Of a stretch of DNA of 64,000 nt, positions 1 to 12,799 are shown piece by piece (position 1 is the first letter of the stretch; each line of letters starts with the position of its first letter). The notes under the pieces were generated by a model. That model worked only from the letters and a program-made list of their open reading frames with translations, did no database searches and was not told the DNA's origin. The position numbers and the translations under genes are program-made. Source of the stretch: Podocnemis expansa (taxonomy: Eukaryota > Chordata > Testudines > Podocnemididae); the NCBI GenBank assembly GCA_007922195.1, contig ML682005.1, positions 30,969,042 through 31,033,041 of the forward strand, read 5' to 3'.

Positions 1-231
1 CCAGGCAGGGGATTGGCTGGCAACATGGCCCTGCCAGGGAGCCATGTTGCCACACCTCCCAGGTGCCCCTCTCCTCAATCGAAACAGCAAGTCCTGTGTC
101 GGGGCTTGCTATTTTGATTTGGTCATTTTCCTTAATTTGATTTAAGTGAAATCAAATTAAGGATTTTATTTCAAATTAGCTTATTTCAAAATAAGTTATT
201 TTGAAATAAGCAGCTACATGTGAATGTAGCC
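1..231. mobile_element. Right end of a foldback MITE (cut by window start)
   Basis: The end reads CATGTGAATGTAGCC, whose complement GGCTACATTCACATG resembles the terminal repeats of the elements at 17,466, 42,688 and 54,343. Two perfect hairpins precede it: 14-bp arms at 130-143/149-162 and 16-bp arms at 179-194/196-211. Bases 1-120 match the inner right part of the element at 54,343-55,734 (shared GCCATGTTGCCA and the following GTGCCCCTC block, same order), so both are copies of one family. It carries no coding sequence that I recognise. Confidence 0.7.
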
Positions 232-3149
232 TTTGAGTGTAAAGGCACCATTTTACAGAGACCAGTGTAGGATGGTTTCACGGGAAAAGATGAAGCCAGG
301 GACCACAGAAGGGTGACATAGTTAGAGGAGAAGACAGCCTTACCAGCAATATCCTGCATAGATTGTAGCAGGTGGAGTGAGAAAGTTGTGGAGACAACAA
401 AAGAGGAGGTTACAGCAATCAGGGTGAGAAGTAACCAAGTCCTCAATTCTGCAGTGTCTATGTTGGGAAAGACTTTTTTTGTACCCCCCCCCACCCCCAC
501 CCCTCAAAGTCCAAAGCAGAATCAGAACTTTGTTTGACTCACTATTAAAACTGGAACTGTTTCTTGTGAGAAATGTGAGGGTTTTTTTCCCCCCCATTGA
601 AACATCCTGACTTCTGTTTTTCTCCTCCCAAACTGCTTTAATCACCATGATTATTTAAACCTCCTCTCCTCTGCATTTAAACTCTCCACAATATCCTGAA
701 GCCAGAGTCCCAGTCACAAATGACCTCTAGAGTATAAAGTGGGCAATACACTTTAGCTCTTTAATACAATGAAGCCATCATTTAAATTGTGACACAGGGG
801 TCTGCTCATGCAGAGTTCATTATAGCAATAGATGCTAAGTCAAACTAGGATTTCTGAAGTAGGCTTGGAAATAGCATGACATATTTGGGTGATATTGTAG
901 ACATGACTTTATACAAGACTGATATAGAGTGAAAAGGGAAAAGTAACGTGCTGAAAAAGGCAGATGTGGGCTTGAGAGACAAAGGTGAGTTGTAATCTGG
1001 GAGTAGAAAGAAGAAGGATTTAGAGAACAGATTAGAATTTCTATATGCAGTTGCCACTTTTTTTAATAGGTGCTTAAATTTTGGTGTTAAAGCCATATTT
1101 AGCCTTGTAAGTAACCTAATTTTTAAATGTAGTATAACACCCCATCAGCATATATTAATTTTAATACTGGTTGCTCAACTCTCAGTTCTTTTGAAAACTA
1201 TGTCATATGTGAAGGTGCCTAAAGCTTCATTCCTTCCAGAACACTATGTGAATGGATCCCTGTCCTCACAATTTCATTAGGGTTTTACATGGGAAAAGGT
1301 CTGCCCACCCAGAGCCACTGAATAGGAGTGAGGCCTAAATATGGATTTAGGATCTTTAAAAAACTTGACCATACATATATAGCTTTATTAATATATGCAA
1401 GAATTAAATGGAAGTTCCCTAACCCTTAAATATTAAATAAATAAATGAAACAGACGAAACCAAAAATGCCTTTTCAGTTCAAGTTCCTTTTTTTTTTGCC
1501 ACAAAAAGAAACATATATACTAAACAGAGAGAACTGACATTACTACTTATAGCAATTTAAAGGCTACCTACTGTTTTCTCCACTTGAGCATGAAAATGTT
1601 TAAGCAATTGTATTCAGTATTACACTATACAAACCACTAATGTAAAGAGAGAAGAAGGATAGTTTGCCAGTAAGGTACTGGACAGGGTCAGGGGAAACCT
1701 ACACTCAAACTCCTGTTTTCACTATAGATTTTCTGTAAAATTCCTCCTGGCAAATTACTTAGTCTTAGCCCTAGTCTCTACTGCTACGAGATTTTGGCAG
1801 TAATCTAAGGGAGATACACAGAGTACTTAAAATCCCTCCTATTGCCTACCACCTACTTACTGTGATATCTTCAGTGTCCTGAGTCAAAGAGAAAGCCCTT
1901 CCCACGACTCAGTGTTATTCCTTCTTTAGGTCTTACAGCATCAGCTTCCTGATCAACTGAGTGGGTCTTCACAGACCCACTCAGTCCATTTGAAAGATCA
2001 GTCTGACGGTGGCAAAGCTGCCACTATCAGTGAAGACAAGTCCTCAGTTTCCCACTTGTAAAATAGAGAAACATTACCAACCTTCTTTACAGAGAACCTG
2101 TCAGCAGTAATACATTAAAAATTGTGAAATGCTTAGTTCTCTAGTGATGTACGAGTGCCTAAAATAGATAAACTAGGGAACAGCAAGGGTTTATTTTCTC
2201 CCTAAATTCTCTCTAAAGTCTCTCTAGGTTTGTAGCTTTATGAATATTTTTACATTCCACTTTTTGCAGTTTTTGCTCTTTTATTTAAGTAGTGTAGTCA
2301 AGCAGTAGGGTTCATTCTTCCCCTCTGTCCTGATTCTGAAAACTTAAAACTTAGCATACATATCTAGCCCCAGTGAAGCAGAATCTGACCCATGATTGGT
2401 ATTAGGACTTCCTGATTTAATTATATTTTAATACAAGACAGAAAGAGATGACCTAATAATATATATTTTAATGTGAAGGTGATTATATAGAATTCTTTAA
2501 GAAAAATTGTTTAGTATAGGGAAAAAAATGAGGAACTGGCTACACTTGAAAATGAGTCTAATCTTATCTTTAGTTAGACTGAAATTGTCCTGATTCCAGT
2601 AAGAAATCTGCCTCACTTAAACCCCAGCCCTGCAAGATGTATGCATGTGTACAATTTTACTCACATACTGTCAGAGACTCCTTGTTTGACTAGAGTCATG
2701 TGCCTGAGTAAGCAACTGCAGGAATGGGAACTAAGCATAAATAACTGAGCCCAAAATTTAGGAGTTAGCAGGCAATTCAAACAGTATTCTGTAAAGAGGG
2801 AAGAAATGGCAATCAATGGAATTACTATTATGAATTCAAGGTATAGGATCAGACCTGGAAATAAACCTTTAAAAAGAAAAAAAAACTATATGCACAACCT
2901 GCAGTTACCATTGCTATTTAAAGCTTAATTTTTCTATTTTGTTTTTGTTCTAAGTCATTTTAACTAGGTGACATTCACATTGCATCACTGCAAAGATTTT
3001 AGTAATTTAATTTCCTAGGTGTTTTTTTTTTTTTTTTTTAAGAATAAGAATGCATAAAATAAACTTGCAGAACTTTTAAGTCTCTTTATCAGAGCTCTTA
3101 GACCAGCATAGTCTAAAAGCTTTGTTATCTGCAAGATAGCTACTAAAAT
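232..3149. other. Non-coding, mostly unclassified AT-rich DNA
   Basis: No exon or RNA gene recognised. A degenerate repeat lies at about 1,770-2,045; it shares the GGTGGCAAA..TGCCAC block, an ACTGAGT/TCAGTTGATC block and GGGAGATACACA with 19,758-20,045 in opposite orientation. It contains a perfect hairpin with 13-bp arms (1,956-1,968/1,973-1,985). Poly-T and poly-A runs occur near 1,490 and 3,020. Short open frames at 186-1,096 show no recognisable domain. Confidence 0.5.
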
Positions 3150-3895
3150 AATATGTCCAGTTCTGGTGTCCAAACTTCAAGTAGGATACAGAATAATGGA
3201 GAAAGTTCAACAGAGGGACACAAAAATGATCCAGGGGACAGAAAACGAGTAGGTTGAGAGGCAACATGATTGCTAGGCCTATACACTTTTATATGGAAAA
3301 CACATCTGACAGTGGGATCCTCTTCAGGCTTGCCAACAAATGCATAACGTGATTAAATGGCTAGACAATGAAGTTAGATGCATTCAATTTTGAATTAAGA
3401 ACCAATTTTCTAGTTGTGAAAGTAATTCAACATTGAAAGAGCTTACCTTCCTTCATGGGCATGGTGGGAACAGGATGAGGTAGTACAGAATATCCTCTTT
3501 TTAAGTGCCTGCCTAGTGCATCTTTATTGGCTGTTCAAGGTCATTTGGACTTCTGGATTTAGGCTTCAAAAGTCATTTTCTCCCAAGTCACAGTGGCAGA
3601 GACCTTGTGCATTTTTTGTTACACTCTGTTATAGGCCATAGATCACAGTTAAAATTATCTAGGCCTCTCTGACTTCATCAGTTTCCTGCCATTCCAGAAA
3701 TCTTGGTCTCTCCTGTTTGCTGTCTGTAACACATAGGTTAATCTCTTGAGGACTGAAGTGCTTTAATCTAACTAAAGTCTTTGGGCTCAATATAGAGGTA
3801 TCTGGGTAAAATGTAATGTCCAGTGACATATAGGAAGTCAGACTACATGACCTAATAGTACCTTCTGGCCTTATATACTATGAAACCATTAAGAA
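3150..3895 (+). mobile_element. CR1/L3-type LINE 3' fragment
   Basis: The stretch 3,150-3,265 (GTCCAGTTCTGGTGTCC onwards) resembles the C-terminal coding end of CR1-type ORF2, the region read as QFW..H in the copy at 43.8 kb. Bases 3,340-3,450 resemble the adjacent 3' region. Bases 3,780-3,895 resemble a CR1/L3 3' end (GACTACATGACC, CCTTCTGGCCTTATA, then a CTATGAAA-like terminus). The middle, about 3,480-3,770, aligns poorly and may be inserted or diverged. All parts lie on the plus strand in the expected order, so one old, decayed insertion is likely. Confidence 0.65.
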
Positions 3896-5212
3896 ATGTG
3901 TGATGATGGTTGATTGAGAGAAGCTATAACGGTAACTTTTGTAGCTATTTAGCAGCAATATTCCCACTTCTGCCCATCTAAGTCCAAGATACTGCATTTT
4001 GGGACTCATGTAATAGAAAGATTTTCATTGACTCCAAGAAGTATTAGCTCACATCCTTTGTGCTTTAGTTTAGGTAATATTACATCCATTTAAACTCTCT
4101 CACCAAAGTGTTATGAGATTTAAGTAATTAATCTTTGTAAACCATTTTAAGACCTTTAAATGAGAGCCAATACAATGGTAACAGATTTTTCAGCAATACA
4201 GACTTTTTTTAAATAGCTTGAGAGCCTGAAGCCAGAGATTTTCAGAGGGGAAAATATTAGCAGTAGCTCAAAAAAGCATTATTTTGAAGAATGAATCAAT
4301 CCCTGCCAACAGAAGGAAGGACCCTTCTATTTCAGGTTGCCAACTTTTAATCTGATCTTGAATCAATCTAAAATAGCTTTTCTTTATTATTATTCATTTC
4401 TGCAAAATACAAAGTAATTCATAAACTTTATTTTATATTTCAAAAGGAGCAGCATGGGAGTTCAGAGAATTCTATTCACCCTAAAAATAACAGTAATTAA
4501 ATAATCTCTTGGTTCCCCCTCACTTCAATTAATTTCATTTATGTGTATGTGTGGTGAGTAGGTTCTTTGTTCTTTTCCTTCAGTTCCATCATAAAGAAAC
4601 CCAATATTTTTAACTGGAGCTTGCTTTTAATAAATACTTGTCATGCCATTCCTATGGAGAGCATGGGGAAATAAAGATTCATAGCAATTGATCACCTTGT
4701 GTAGCCATGGATCCAGCTGCTCTTTCAAATATTCATAAAGATCTTAAAGCGGTCCCTGTAGACTCCATATATCTGCTGTATATTTATATAACCTTCTAGT
4801 CTTCAGGAAAATTGTCAAACAAAAGGGACATTTGCAACTAGATATCATTGATTCTTTCTACCTGGAAGATTTTTTTGTATTCCCATGCTAAATTCATTCT
4901 CTTATGTGATAGTGAAAAAGTTGAACAAGCTAAAGAAATGTTTATGAATGTCATATTCCAACTCATATACTAACAAAAGTTATGGATTAAAAGCTGTCAT
5001 GTGCCATAAAATGAAGAAACAAAAGAGCAGAGGTATTGAAATGGGAGTACAGCAATCCATAATATAAGATAAAAATAAGGACCAAAAATTTCAAAAGCAA
5101 ATTCAGAGTTAGGCCCCAAACTCCATATTTTAGCAACTAAATAAGTTACCTGAATTTCATCAACATTGGGCACTCAGAGCCTTCCACTGGCACCAGTGAG
5201 AAACATTTTAAA
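3896..5212. other. Non-coding, nothing recognised
   Basis: AT-rich sequence with stops in every frame and no repeat family that I can name. Confidence 0.4.
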
Positions 5213-5784
5213 CAGCTGATTACTATTTAAACTGGTAGTGGGGAAGGGGAGCAGCAGCTGGGCTGCGTTCAGCACCCCACCAGCTGCAGTGAGGTGGTGG
5301 CTGAAGCTGAGCTGACTCTCTGCCAATGACAGCAGCTGGGAAGCTCTCACTGGCCAGGAAGCCTAGAGCCCTCCCTGAATATGGCAGGGGGATTGGGGTG
5401 GGAGAGGGAGGTGCAGAGCCCAGCATGGGGTCAGGAGACCGTGGCCACAAGTGCAATTGGTCTGGCTCCCTGCCAGCAAGAGCATCTGCGACATTCTCAC
5501 TGAGCAGGACGTGAGGAGCCCAGTGTGTGGGGAGAGAGGGAAGGATGGGGGAATAGTCACAGCCAGCTTGGGTTCCTGTGAGGAGTGGAGGCAATGGAGC
5601 GCAGTGCTAGGGGGAGGGTAGCCACAGCTGAGCTCATCCTCCATCAGACTCTGCACCTCCCCACCTGTTATGGGGAGTTGAACCCAGCTGCAGGTACTCC
5701 ACATGCCAGCATGTATGCATTGAAATGTTCTATTTTTAGAACATGTAAATGGATTTTAAGTTAATCTAATTTTACATCCCTACT
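5213..5784. mobile_element. GC-rich non-autonomous DNA transposon, 5'-truncated (hAT-like)
   Basis: A sharply GC-rich block (about 5,230-5,700) sits in AT-rich flanks and ends in AATTTTACATCCCTA at 5,770-5,784. This resembles the complement of TAGGGATGTAAA, a hAT MITE terminus I associate with reptile genomes (recalled, not searched). I could not find the matching left terminus, so the left boundary is only the composition change. Open frames of 62-123 codons in the block exist on both strands and look like by-products of high GC. Confidence 0.4.
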
Positions 5785-8700
5785 GCAGTGTCTTGCTTAC
5801 AACTGCTCCCTCAAAGGGCTTCTTAAACAAAAGGCTTTTCTTGTCCATTCTCCATTCCTTCTTGGGGGCTCCAAGTTTATTCACTTATAAAAAGCTTCAA
5901 AAATAAAACTCAAAGTTCCAAAACACAGTCCACTAGTTTCACTGCCTTGTCAGGTTATTCTCAAGTTTTTCCTGCCCTCATTCTGACTAGGGAAACTTCA
6001 CATCCCAGGCCTTTTTTCTGGAGCCTGCTCACTTCCAGCAGTGCCCAATTCACTCTATTCCCTGACTCTACCAGACCGGAGCCTGAGTTTCTGGCCACAC
6101 TGCCTGACTCAGCCTAGCTCAATCTTCCCACTTTCACTGCAGCTACTTGCTGACCTTATAATGAGTTACCTGAACAAATTCAGGTGTGCCTTTCAATAAA
6201 CAGGTCTGATTAGCTCCAAAGCCTCCCACTACTATGTCACAAGCACACTTCCAGAGAAATTCAACCCAGCAAAACTTTGGAGTAAGGTATTACAGTACGA
6301 GCATTACCATATCAGTATAACTTCTCATTGGCTGATTTACTCTAAGGCTGTGATGTTATCTAACAGCTTCTGAAAGTTATATCCCTCAACATATTCATGG
6401 GTTTCACAAGCCATAAATAATGATGAGACTTCCTTTTATGTGGAGCAAAATTATTTGCTAGACTTAATATGAGGAGTGTGTGGGGAAGGGAGAGGGATTT
6501 TTTGTTTGTTTTTTTCCTTTTTTTAAAATGTAGTAAAGAAAAACAAACCTGAAATGGAAGCATAAGGAATATTTACTAGTTAAAAATAGACACTAAACAT
6601 GCTGTAAGTTCCACAACATTGTGTCAGAGGACATGATGGCACAATCAGTATGTAAAGTGGATGTACTCTGCACCTGTTTCCCCCTCAAAAAACAGCTGTT
6701 TGCTCATCTAGTGTCTTTGCCAGCTGAAATGAAGATACAAAGCAGCGTGAAGTGAATGTTCACTGCAGGCAGGTTTCATTCTGCTCCTGGTGGAATGGAT
6801 GTACACAGAACAGTAGGTGGTTAGTCATCTCTAGCATAGTTAAAATAAACTCTCAGAAAAACTGAGCATCACAAACATAAAAGTAACATTAGGGGTCTGA
6901 TTCCCAAGGAAACAGAGAACTGAAACTACAGCTCTCCTTGTATCATATGAAGGAAAGTAGGGAGTCACCATATGAGCTATAAATACAGAGCAGGCTGGCA
7001 GGCTAATTAAAAACAGAGTTGCAGCCTCAATTCCCTATTTCCTTGCTTTTGTGTATTTGTCGGACATTCGGTGTTTTTCTATCAAAGGAAATAAAGACGG
7101 AAGGAAAAAAATCTCCTTCAGAGAAGCTGAACAAGTTAATAAAATACATGATCATTTTAAGTGGTGGGCATTGTAAGAGCTTCTATTGTTAACCTGACAA
7201 TTCATCCACTGAAGTCCAGCAGTGTGTATATGCACAATTATAGTTCTCTCTTATTTGTAGTGGTTCATCCACAACAATATTAAAGTGTACTGATAAATGC
7301 AGCATAGGAAAGCTTCCTGAAACTAAATCTTCTCCAGCTATATCTGCTGTGGTCAAAGGTAGAGAAGACCTGTATGTTCTATGGCACGCTGACTCTAAAT
7401 TCTCTTTGAAAATTCTTAGATACTGTATTTCAGAAGACTTTTGCTCAGTGTTCAAAACCTGAACATGAGGGCCATGAGAAAAATCTGGTGGTGCACTTCT
7501 GATCCAAAACCCTTTGATGTCAATAGGATTCTTTAAATTGACTTCAGTGGGTTCTGGATCAGTGCCTAGATCTGCACACTTCATACTAGGTTAACACAAA
7601 TTCTTAATATGTTTGTGGCACTGACAATGGTGAATGGGGATACAATAGATGATACTGTCTGACACATACAACCCTGGTGGAACTCAGGCTGGCTGGACAG
7701 TCATTAGGTGTTATATTTAGGGCCCATCTCACTGTGCCCTACATGCCTTACATCTTCCACATTTGAAGAGAATGCAAGTACTACTCCAGGGTAGTCTCTA
7801 GGCACACTGTCAGGGCACAGATCGTCTGCCTACCACCCTCTGAGAGCTTAGACCACACAGTACAACTGCCCTATGTTCCTGGGGTTAGTCCTGGTCCTTC
7901 AGACTTCCCCATATCTTAAGAACCCCATCTCTCAGACTCTAGCTGTTTGGATGCTCTGGGTTTAGGGCTCACCACTTCAGAGGCCCAGGCATTGCATGGA
8001 TTACTCAGCAGAATTATTTTTTGTGTTGCTTGAACAGGAGAAATACAGATCTAAAAAAACATAACAATTCCTGAACATATTTCCCTGCTGCAGTTTCCTT
8101 AGAACTCTGGAGAGTTTTTTTAGGGCTTAGGAAAGATTCCTTGGAAGAATCCAGAATCCTTTCTCTCTTTCTTCCCCCAAACTTCTCATTGTGAACATGG
8201 AGTCTGTCACTCTCTCTCTCCCCAAAGCTTTGCACTACATCAGTTAATTTCCTTTTATAATGATCAGGGCCATCTCCAGAGGGCCAGTCTGGGGGTTGGG
8301 GTTTGCTCTCCCACCCTGCCTCTGGGCCAGCCCTCCCCACTCCCCAGGCAGAACAGTCAGCCCAGGGAAGGGGCAAGAGAGTAGATCTTGGCATTTGGTC
8401 TGGCCTGCTCCACCCCTGGGCTGGCTGTTCCCCTTTTTGGCGGTGGGGTGGGTCAGTCCAGAGCAGAGACCAGTTACACTCCCACCCCCACCTCCTCCCC
8501 ACTGCCTTTGGCTCCCTGCTAAAGGTAGTGGGAAAGACTAGGGGGACAGTGCAGCCATGGGAGGCAACGGTGTAGGCCCTGCGCTGCTCCACTCATGACA
8601 GGACTGCACAGGGCCCATGGAATCGCAGGGCCAGGGACAACTGTCCCTCCCCACCTCCACCCCCCCAGGACAGCCCTGATATTGATGAGTGCTCAATTAC

Positions 8701-8998
8701 ACAGAGTACTTGCCATGAAAGCATTCCCATCTCTTCCTCACTCCCTCTCAAAATATCGCATGGGTCACAAAAATTTATAATCCCCACCGACACCTTCCCA
8801 TTTCCACCACCCAATATTCTTGGTCAGATTGGTACAACCTTCTTTATGTACCCATTCTTTGATCAGTGCACAGTCACCATGGTTAATAAGGGATCATTGT
8901 GCCTAGTCTGGCAAAGTGCTAATACCAAATGTAGATTCCACATACATTAAGATAGTCCTCAATGTAGCATTTTCCTAAAATCTACTGTAATTCATAAA
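5785..8998. other. Non-coding, unclassified; GC-rich patch at 8,270-8,660
   Basis: No gene recognised. Bases 5,795-6,355 look LTR-like in base content (TATAAAAAG at 5,886 and AATAAA-type words) but no matching ends were found. The patch 8,270-8,660 is GC-rich and holds overlapping open frames on both strands with no domain. The 131-codon minus frame at 7,189-7,584 has no recognisable motif. Confidence 0.35.
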
Positions 8999-9344
8999 GC
9001 AAGCAAGGAGTCCTGGGAGCACTTAAAGTCTAACAAAATTTATTTATTTATCAAATGAGCTTTTGTGGGAGAAAATCCCACTTCAGATACTTTGAAGATG
9101 AGGGAACTTACAGAATGGGAGGAAAATTAATGCATGAAGATCATGGGATCAGGTCACACTAACAGCAAATCAAAGCAATTGTTAAGATTCAATCACTGGG
9201 AAACAGCACATTCAGGAGGTAAGATCAAATCCCATTCTAATGGGAAAAGAATCCATAGTCACAATTTAATCCTGCTTTCAACAATCAAATTTCCCTATCA
9301 ATTCAAATTCTTCAGTTTCTCTTTGAAGTCTTGCTGTATTACCG

Positions 9345-9660
9345 ATTTGCTTGACCACAGCTATTAAAAAAATCAGCGTGATTAGGAAGACTGAAGTGCA
9401 CAGCTACTTGTTTTTGAATGTTGTGATTTCTGATGTCAGATTTCTGTTCATTAATACTTTTGTTTAGAGACTGTCCTGTTTTTCCAATGTATAAAGCTGG
9501 GGGGGGGGCATTTCTGGCACATGATGGCATAAATCACATTGGTGGATGTGCAGGTGAATGAGCCCTTGATGGAGTAGCTGGCTTGATTAGATCTTATAAT
9601 GGTGGTTTTTGTGCAGATGTGTGACCAAGTTGGCAAATTGCTTCGCTGCAGGGGTATGTG
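9345..9660 (-). pseudogene. PLE GIY-YIG endonuclease domain, broken
   Basis: The minus frame 9,451-9,636 gives SFTCTSTNVIYAIMCQKCP, and the frame 9,339-9,530 gives LYIGKTGQSLNKSINEQKSD followed by IRNHN and a VAVHFSLPNH block. Together these are the two halves of a GIY-YIG nuclease fused C-terminal to PLE RT, with the cysteine pair typical of the family between them. A frame change falls at the G-run 9,501-9,509. The same domain recurs at 27.6-28.0 kb. In intact elements this nuclease nicks the target. Confidence 0.85.
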
Positions 9661-10025
9661 CCTGCTTTAATATTTCTGTTGTTAGGTCTGTAGTAGCTTG
9701 TGAGTATCTGTTTAAGGTTAGGGGGCTGTCTGTAGGCAAGGAGAGGTCTGAGTCCCAAGACTTGAGAGTAAGGGATCCTATTGTAGGTTAGGCTGTAGGT
9801 CCTTAATGATGTGTTGTACAGGTCTGACTTAGGGGTTGTAGGTGATGACCAGTGGTGTTCTGTTGTTTTCTTTCTTGGGCTTCTCCTGTAGTGGTTGGCT
9901 TCAGGGCACCCACCTGCCTCTGTCAGTCTGTTTCTTCACTTTTGTGGGTGGGTACTGTAGTTGTAAGAATGCTTCATAAAGATACTGAAGATGTCCATCT
10001 ATCTGAGGGATCAGAGCAAATGTGG

Positions 10026-11040
10026 TTATATCTTAGGACTTGGCTGCAGACAATGGATCGTATGGTGTGTTTTGGATGAAAGCTCAAGGGGATGTAGGTA
10101 ACTATACCAATCAGTAGTTTTTTGGTGTAGGGTGGTGTTTATGTGTCCATCCGTAATTCGTACTGTAGTGTCCAGAAGATGGATCTCCTTTCTGGAATGT
10201 TGCAGGCTGTTTGACTGTGGAATGGAAATTGTTGAAATCTCTGTGGTAATATTCAAGAGAATCCATACCATGGGTCCAGATGATGAAGATGTCATCAGTG
10301 TACCATAAGTAGAGGATAGGTCCTTTGGGATGAGATTTGAAGAAACATTGTTCTAAGCTGGCCATAAAAATGCTGGCATATTGTGGGGTCATACAGGTAC
10401 TCATAGCTGGTGACTTGAAAATATAAATTATCCTCAAATCTGAAATGATTGTGGGTGAGTAAAAAGTTCAGCCACAAGGTTTGCTGTGGCATCATCTGGG
10501 ATGATTTTTCAAACAGCTTGTAATCCATCTTTGTGTGGGATGTTGGTGTAAAGAGCTTCCATGTTCATAGTGGTCAGGATGGTGTTTTCTGGAAGCTCAG
10601 CGATGGATTTGATTTTCCTCAGGAAGTCTGTGGTGTCTCAAAGATAGTAAGGAGTGTTGATACTGCATAGGTTTTTGAGAAAAAAGAGTCCACATAGCCA
10701 GATAAGCATGCTGTAAGAGTGCCAATACCTGAGATGATGGGGCATCCAGGGTTTCCTTTCTTATGGATTTTTGGTAGTAGATAGATTATCCCTGCTCAGG
10801 ATTCCAGTGGTGTGTCTGTCTTTACTAGTTCCAGTGCTGCCTCAGGGAGTTTCTTGAGTAGGTGGTGTAGTTCTTTTTTGTAGTTCTCAGTGGGGTCAGA
10901 GAAAAGTGGTTTGTAGAACATTGTGTTGGAGAGTTGTTTATATCAAAATCCATCTTATTCATGATGACAACAGCACCTCCTTTGTCAGCCTTCTTAACAG
11001 TAATGTCAGAGCTATTTGTTAAGCTGTGGATGGCATTGCA
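10026..11040 (-). pseudogene. PLE reverse transcriptase domain, broken
   Basis: Minus-strand frames at 10,295-10,528, 10,111-10,437 and 10,026-10,295 overlap in sequence order and give a PLE-type RT. Visible motifs are ADKGGAVVIMNKMDF near 10,940-11,000 (an N-terminal RT block), an RFEDNLYFQ block, YASIFMASLE, and the catalytic YTDDIFIIWTHGMDSLE with both aspartates intact. LDTTVRITDGH and LHQKTTDWYSYLH follow. The layout fits PLE RT, which is related to telomerase RT and is used for target-primed integration. At least three frameshifts plus stops separate the pieces, so it is not functional. Confidence 0.85.
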
Positions 11041-11150
11041 TTCTGCATCAATGAGGTTATGGTGTCAGGGATGTTGGAATTAATAAGTTGCATGTAGACC
11101 AATTGCCCAAATGGTGACTAAAATGTATATGAAAAATATTCAAATTCTTG

Positions 11151-12799
11151 CTGCACAGTAGAACTAGATAGACCATTTTTGCCAAAAGAAAATTTGGGTA
11201 AAATATACTCTTTCAACAAAGTAAAACACTTTTTTTTTGGGGGGGGGGGGAGATACTGGTGTCTTGAGGGGGGAAAAAAAGCTTTGTGAAAAAAGATTGA
11301 TGGGTCCTGTTACAGAGAGTGAAAAACATGCTATAGCTGGGTGACTAGGATACAAGGCTGAGACAAAGTAGATCAGAGTCAAGTCCCTGCTCCAACTCAT
11401 TTAGCATGAATGAGCAGCATCTTGAACCCCTTTCCTCTCTTATTGCTGGCCATAATTACACATTAACCTAGGTCAGAAGGCTGATTCTAGAACACAAACT
11501 ATATAGTCAAACACACATTCACAGGAAAGACCATTAAGTTGCTTGGGACCAAAACCCTGTGACAAAGGCAACAGAGTAATCAGATCAGGATCTGGCCATA
11601 TTTATACCCTTCTAGGACTCTGCATAAGCACCCACTGTTACTTGGAGTGAGATGAGAGGAATTGTTTAAAATTCACTATCTTCACTCTTCAAAGTTACAA
11701 GTTTTTGTTGCCCCCATTTTCAGGGAAAACAAAAAACAAAAACAAAAACAAAATCACCCTTACACAGAGAGCAGGTCTACAGAAATTGATCCAGAAAAAA
11801 GTTTTACCAGATCACAGGTGAATGAAAACGTTTGATTATTGCTTGTCAAAATAGTACCACAACCAAAAATGGAGGAGAAAAAAGTCTCCTGTAGATTTCT
11901 CTGTAATTAATGTATTCTGAGAAAAACCCCAGCTGATACTAAGCCTTGAGAAACACTAGGCAACTAAAAATTAATGTTAAACCAATAATGCATTATTAGG
12001 ACAATTTAATCCCTTTACTGTCATTTTAGACATTAAATGAATGGAAAGAATATAGGGCGTAGATAGAATGTTTCCATAGTGCATCAGCAATCTTTTAAGA
12101 CACCTTGAGGGTCAGTGTGACTCATTCTTTCATGACTGTATCATCATGTTGAAAACAACTGAAAGTAACCCACTGCTCTGTTAATCAGGCTGATCTCTAA
12201 ATGACTTTCTGGAAGCAGAATTACCCTATTTGACAAAAGGATAAATAACCCAAGGACCATTTAGAAAAAACACATTATTTCTATTAAAAATTTTACTTTC
12301 TCTGTGTCTGTAAGAGAATAAACAAGAACTTGAATTTTTGAACTTTTCTGCAATGTGCGAGGGTAGCCATAGAATATTCAAAGAGCAACAGTTAACCCAT
12401 TAGCACTGCCAGACAGTGTATGGATTTCAACAACAGATTTTAATAAAGCATCCATTCAAATGAATTGAGAAGTAGGCCTAAATGATGTGTACTTTACCCA
12501 TACAGACTTAATTTGAGTCCTTGTGTGACTGCATTAAGGCAAGTCTTTAACTACGTGTCCACATACTATATTTCCACAGGATCCCTACCTCATTCAATAC
12601 ACAGAATAGAACAGCTCTGAGAATGAATTATTTGTTGTAAAAGACAGAAGGTGTAGGAGACTGCAGAAAGAAAATAGATGTCTTTAAGATTAAGACACTT
12701 TAAGTTTGCAGTGGGAAACTGGATTCTATCCCTGCCTGTGCCACAGAGTTTCTACATGATGTTGGGCAACTCATTTAAATCTAACTTTTCATAGGTGGT
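11151..12799. other. Non-coding, simple-sequence tracts
   Basis: No gene seen. It contains T9/G12 tracts near 11,230-11,252 and an AAAAAC-type repeat at about 11,728-11,755. Bases 12,570-12,680 share islands (TTCCACAGGATCCCT and CTGCAGAAAGAAAA) with 31,010-31,150, suggesting two copies of an unnamed old repeat. Confidence 0.4.

Larger units (their letters stand above)
8999..11150 (-). mobile_element. Penelope-like retroelement remnant (RT plus GIY-YIG plus 3' tail)
   Basis: Read on the minus strand, this holds the C-terminal part of a PLE polyprotein and the element's tail. The 3' terminus is at about 8,999 (GCAAGGAGTCCTGGGAGCAC on the plus strand), followed inward by the tail block that recurs at 13,660, 19,447, 26,830, 34,154 and 40,572. 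The N-terminal part of the protein is missing, so the copy is 5'-truncated near 11,150. Frameshifts and stops break it throughout. Confidence 0.8.

Noticed and set aside
8014..8592. 192-codon minus-strand frame
   Set aside because: Product is low-complexity over a GC-rich patch, with equally long plus-strand frames; no start context or domain supports it.
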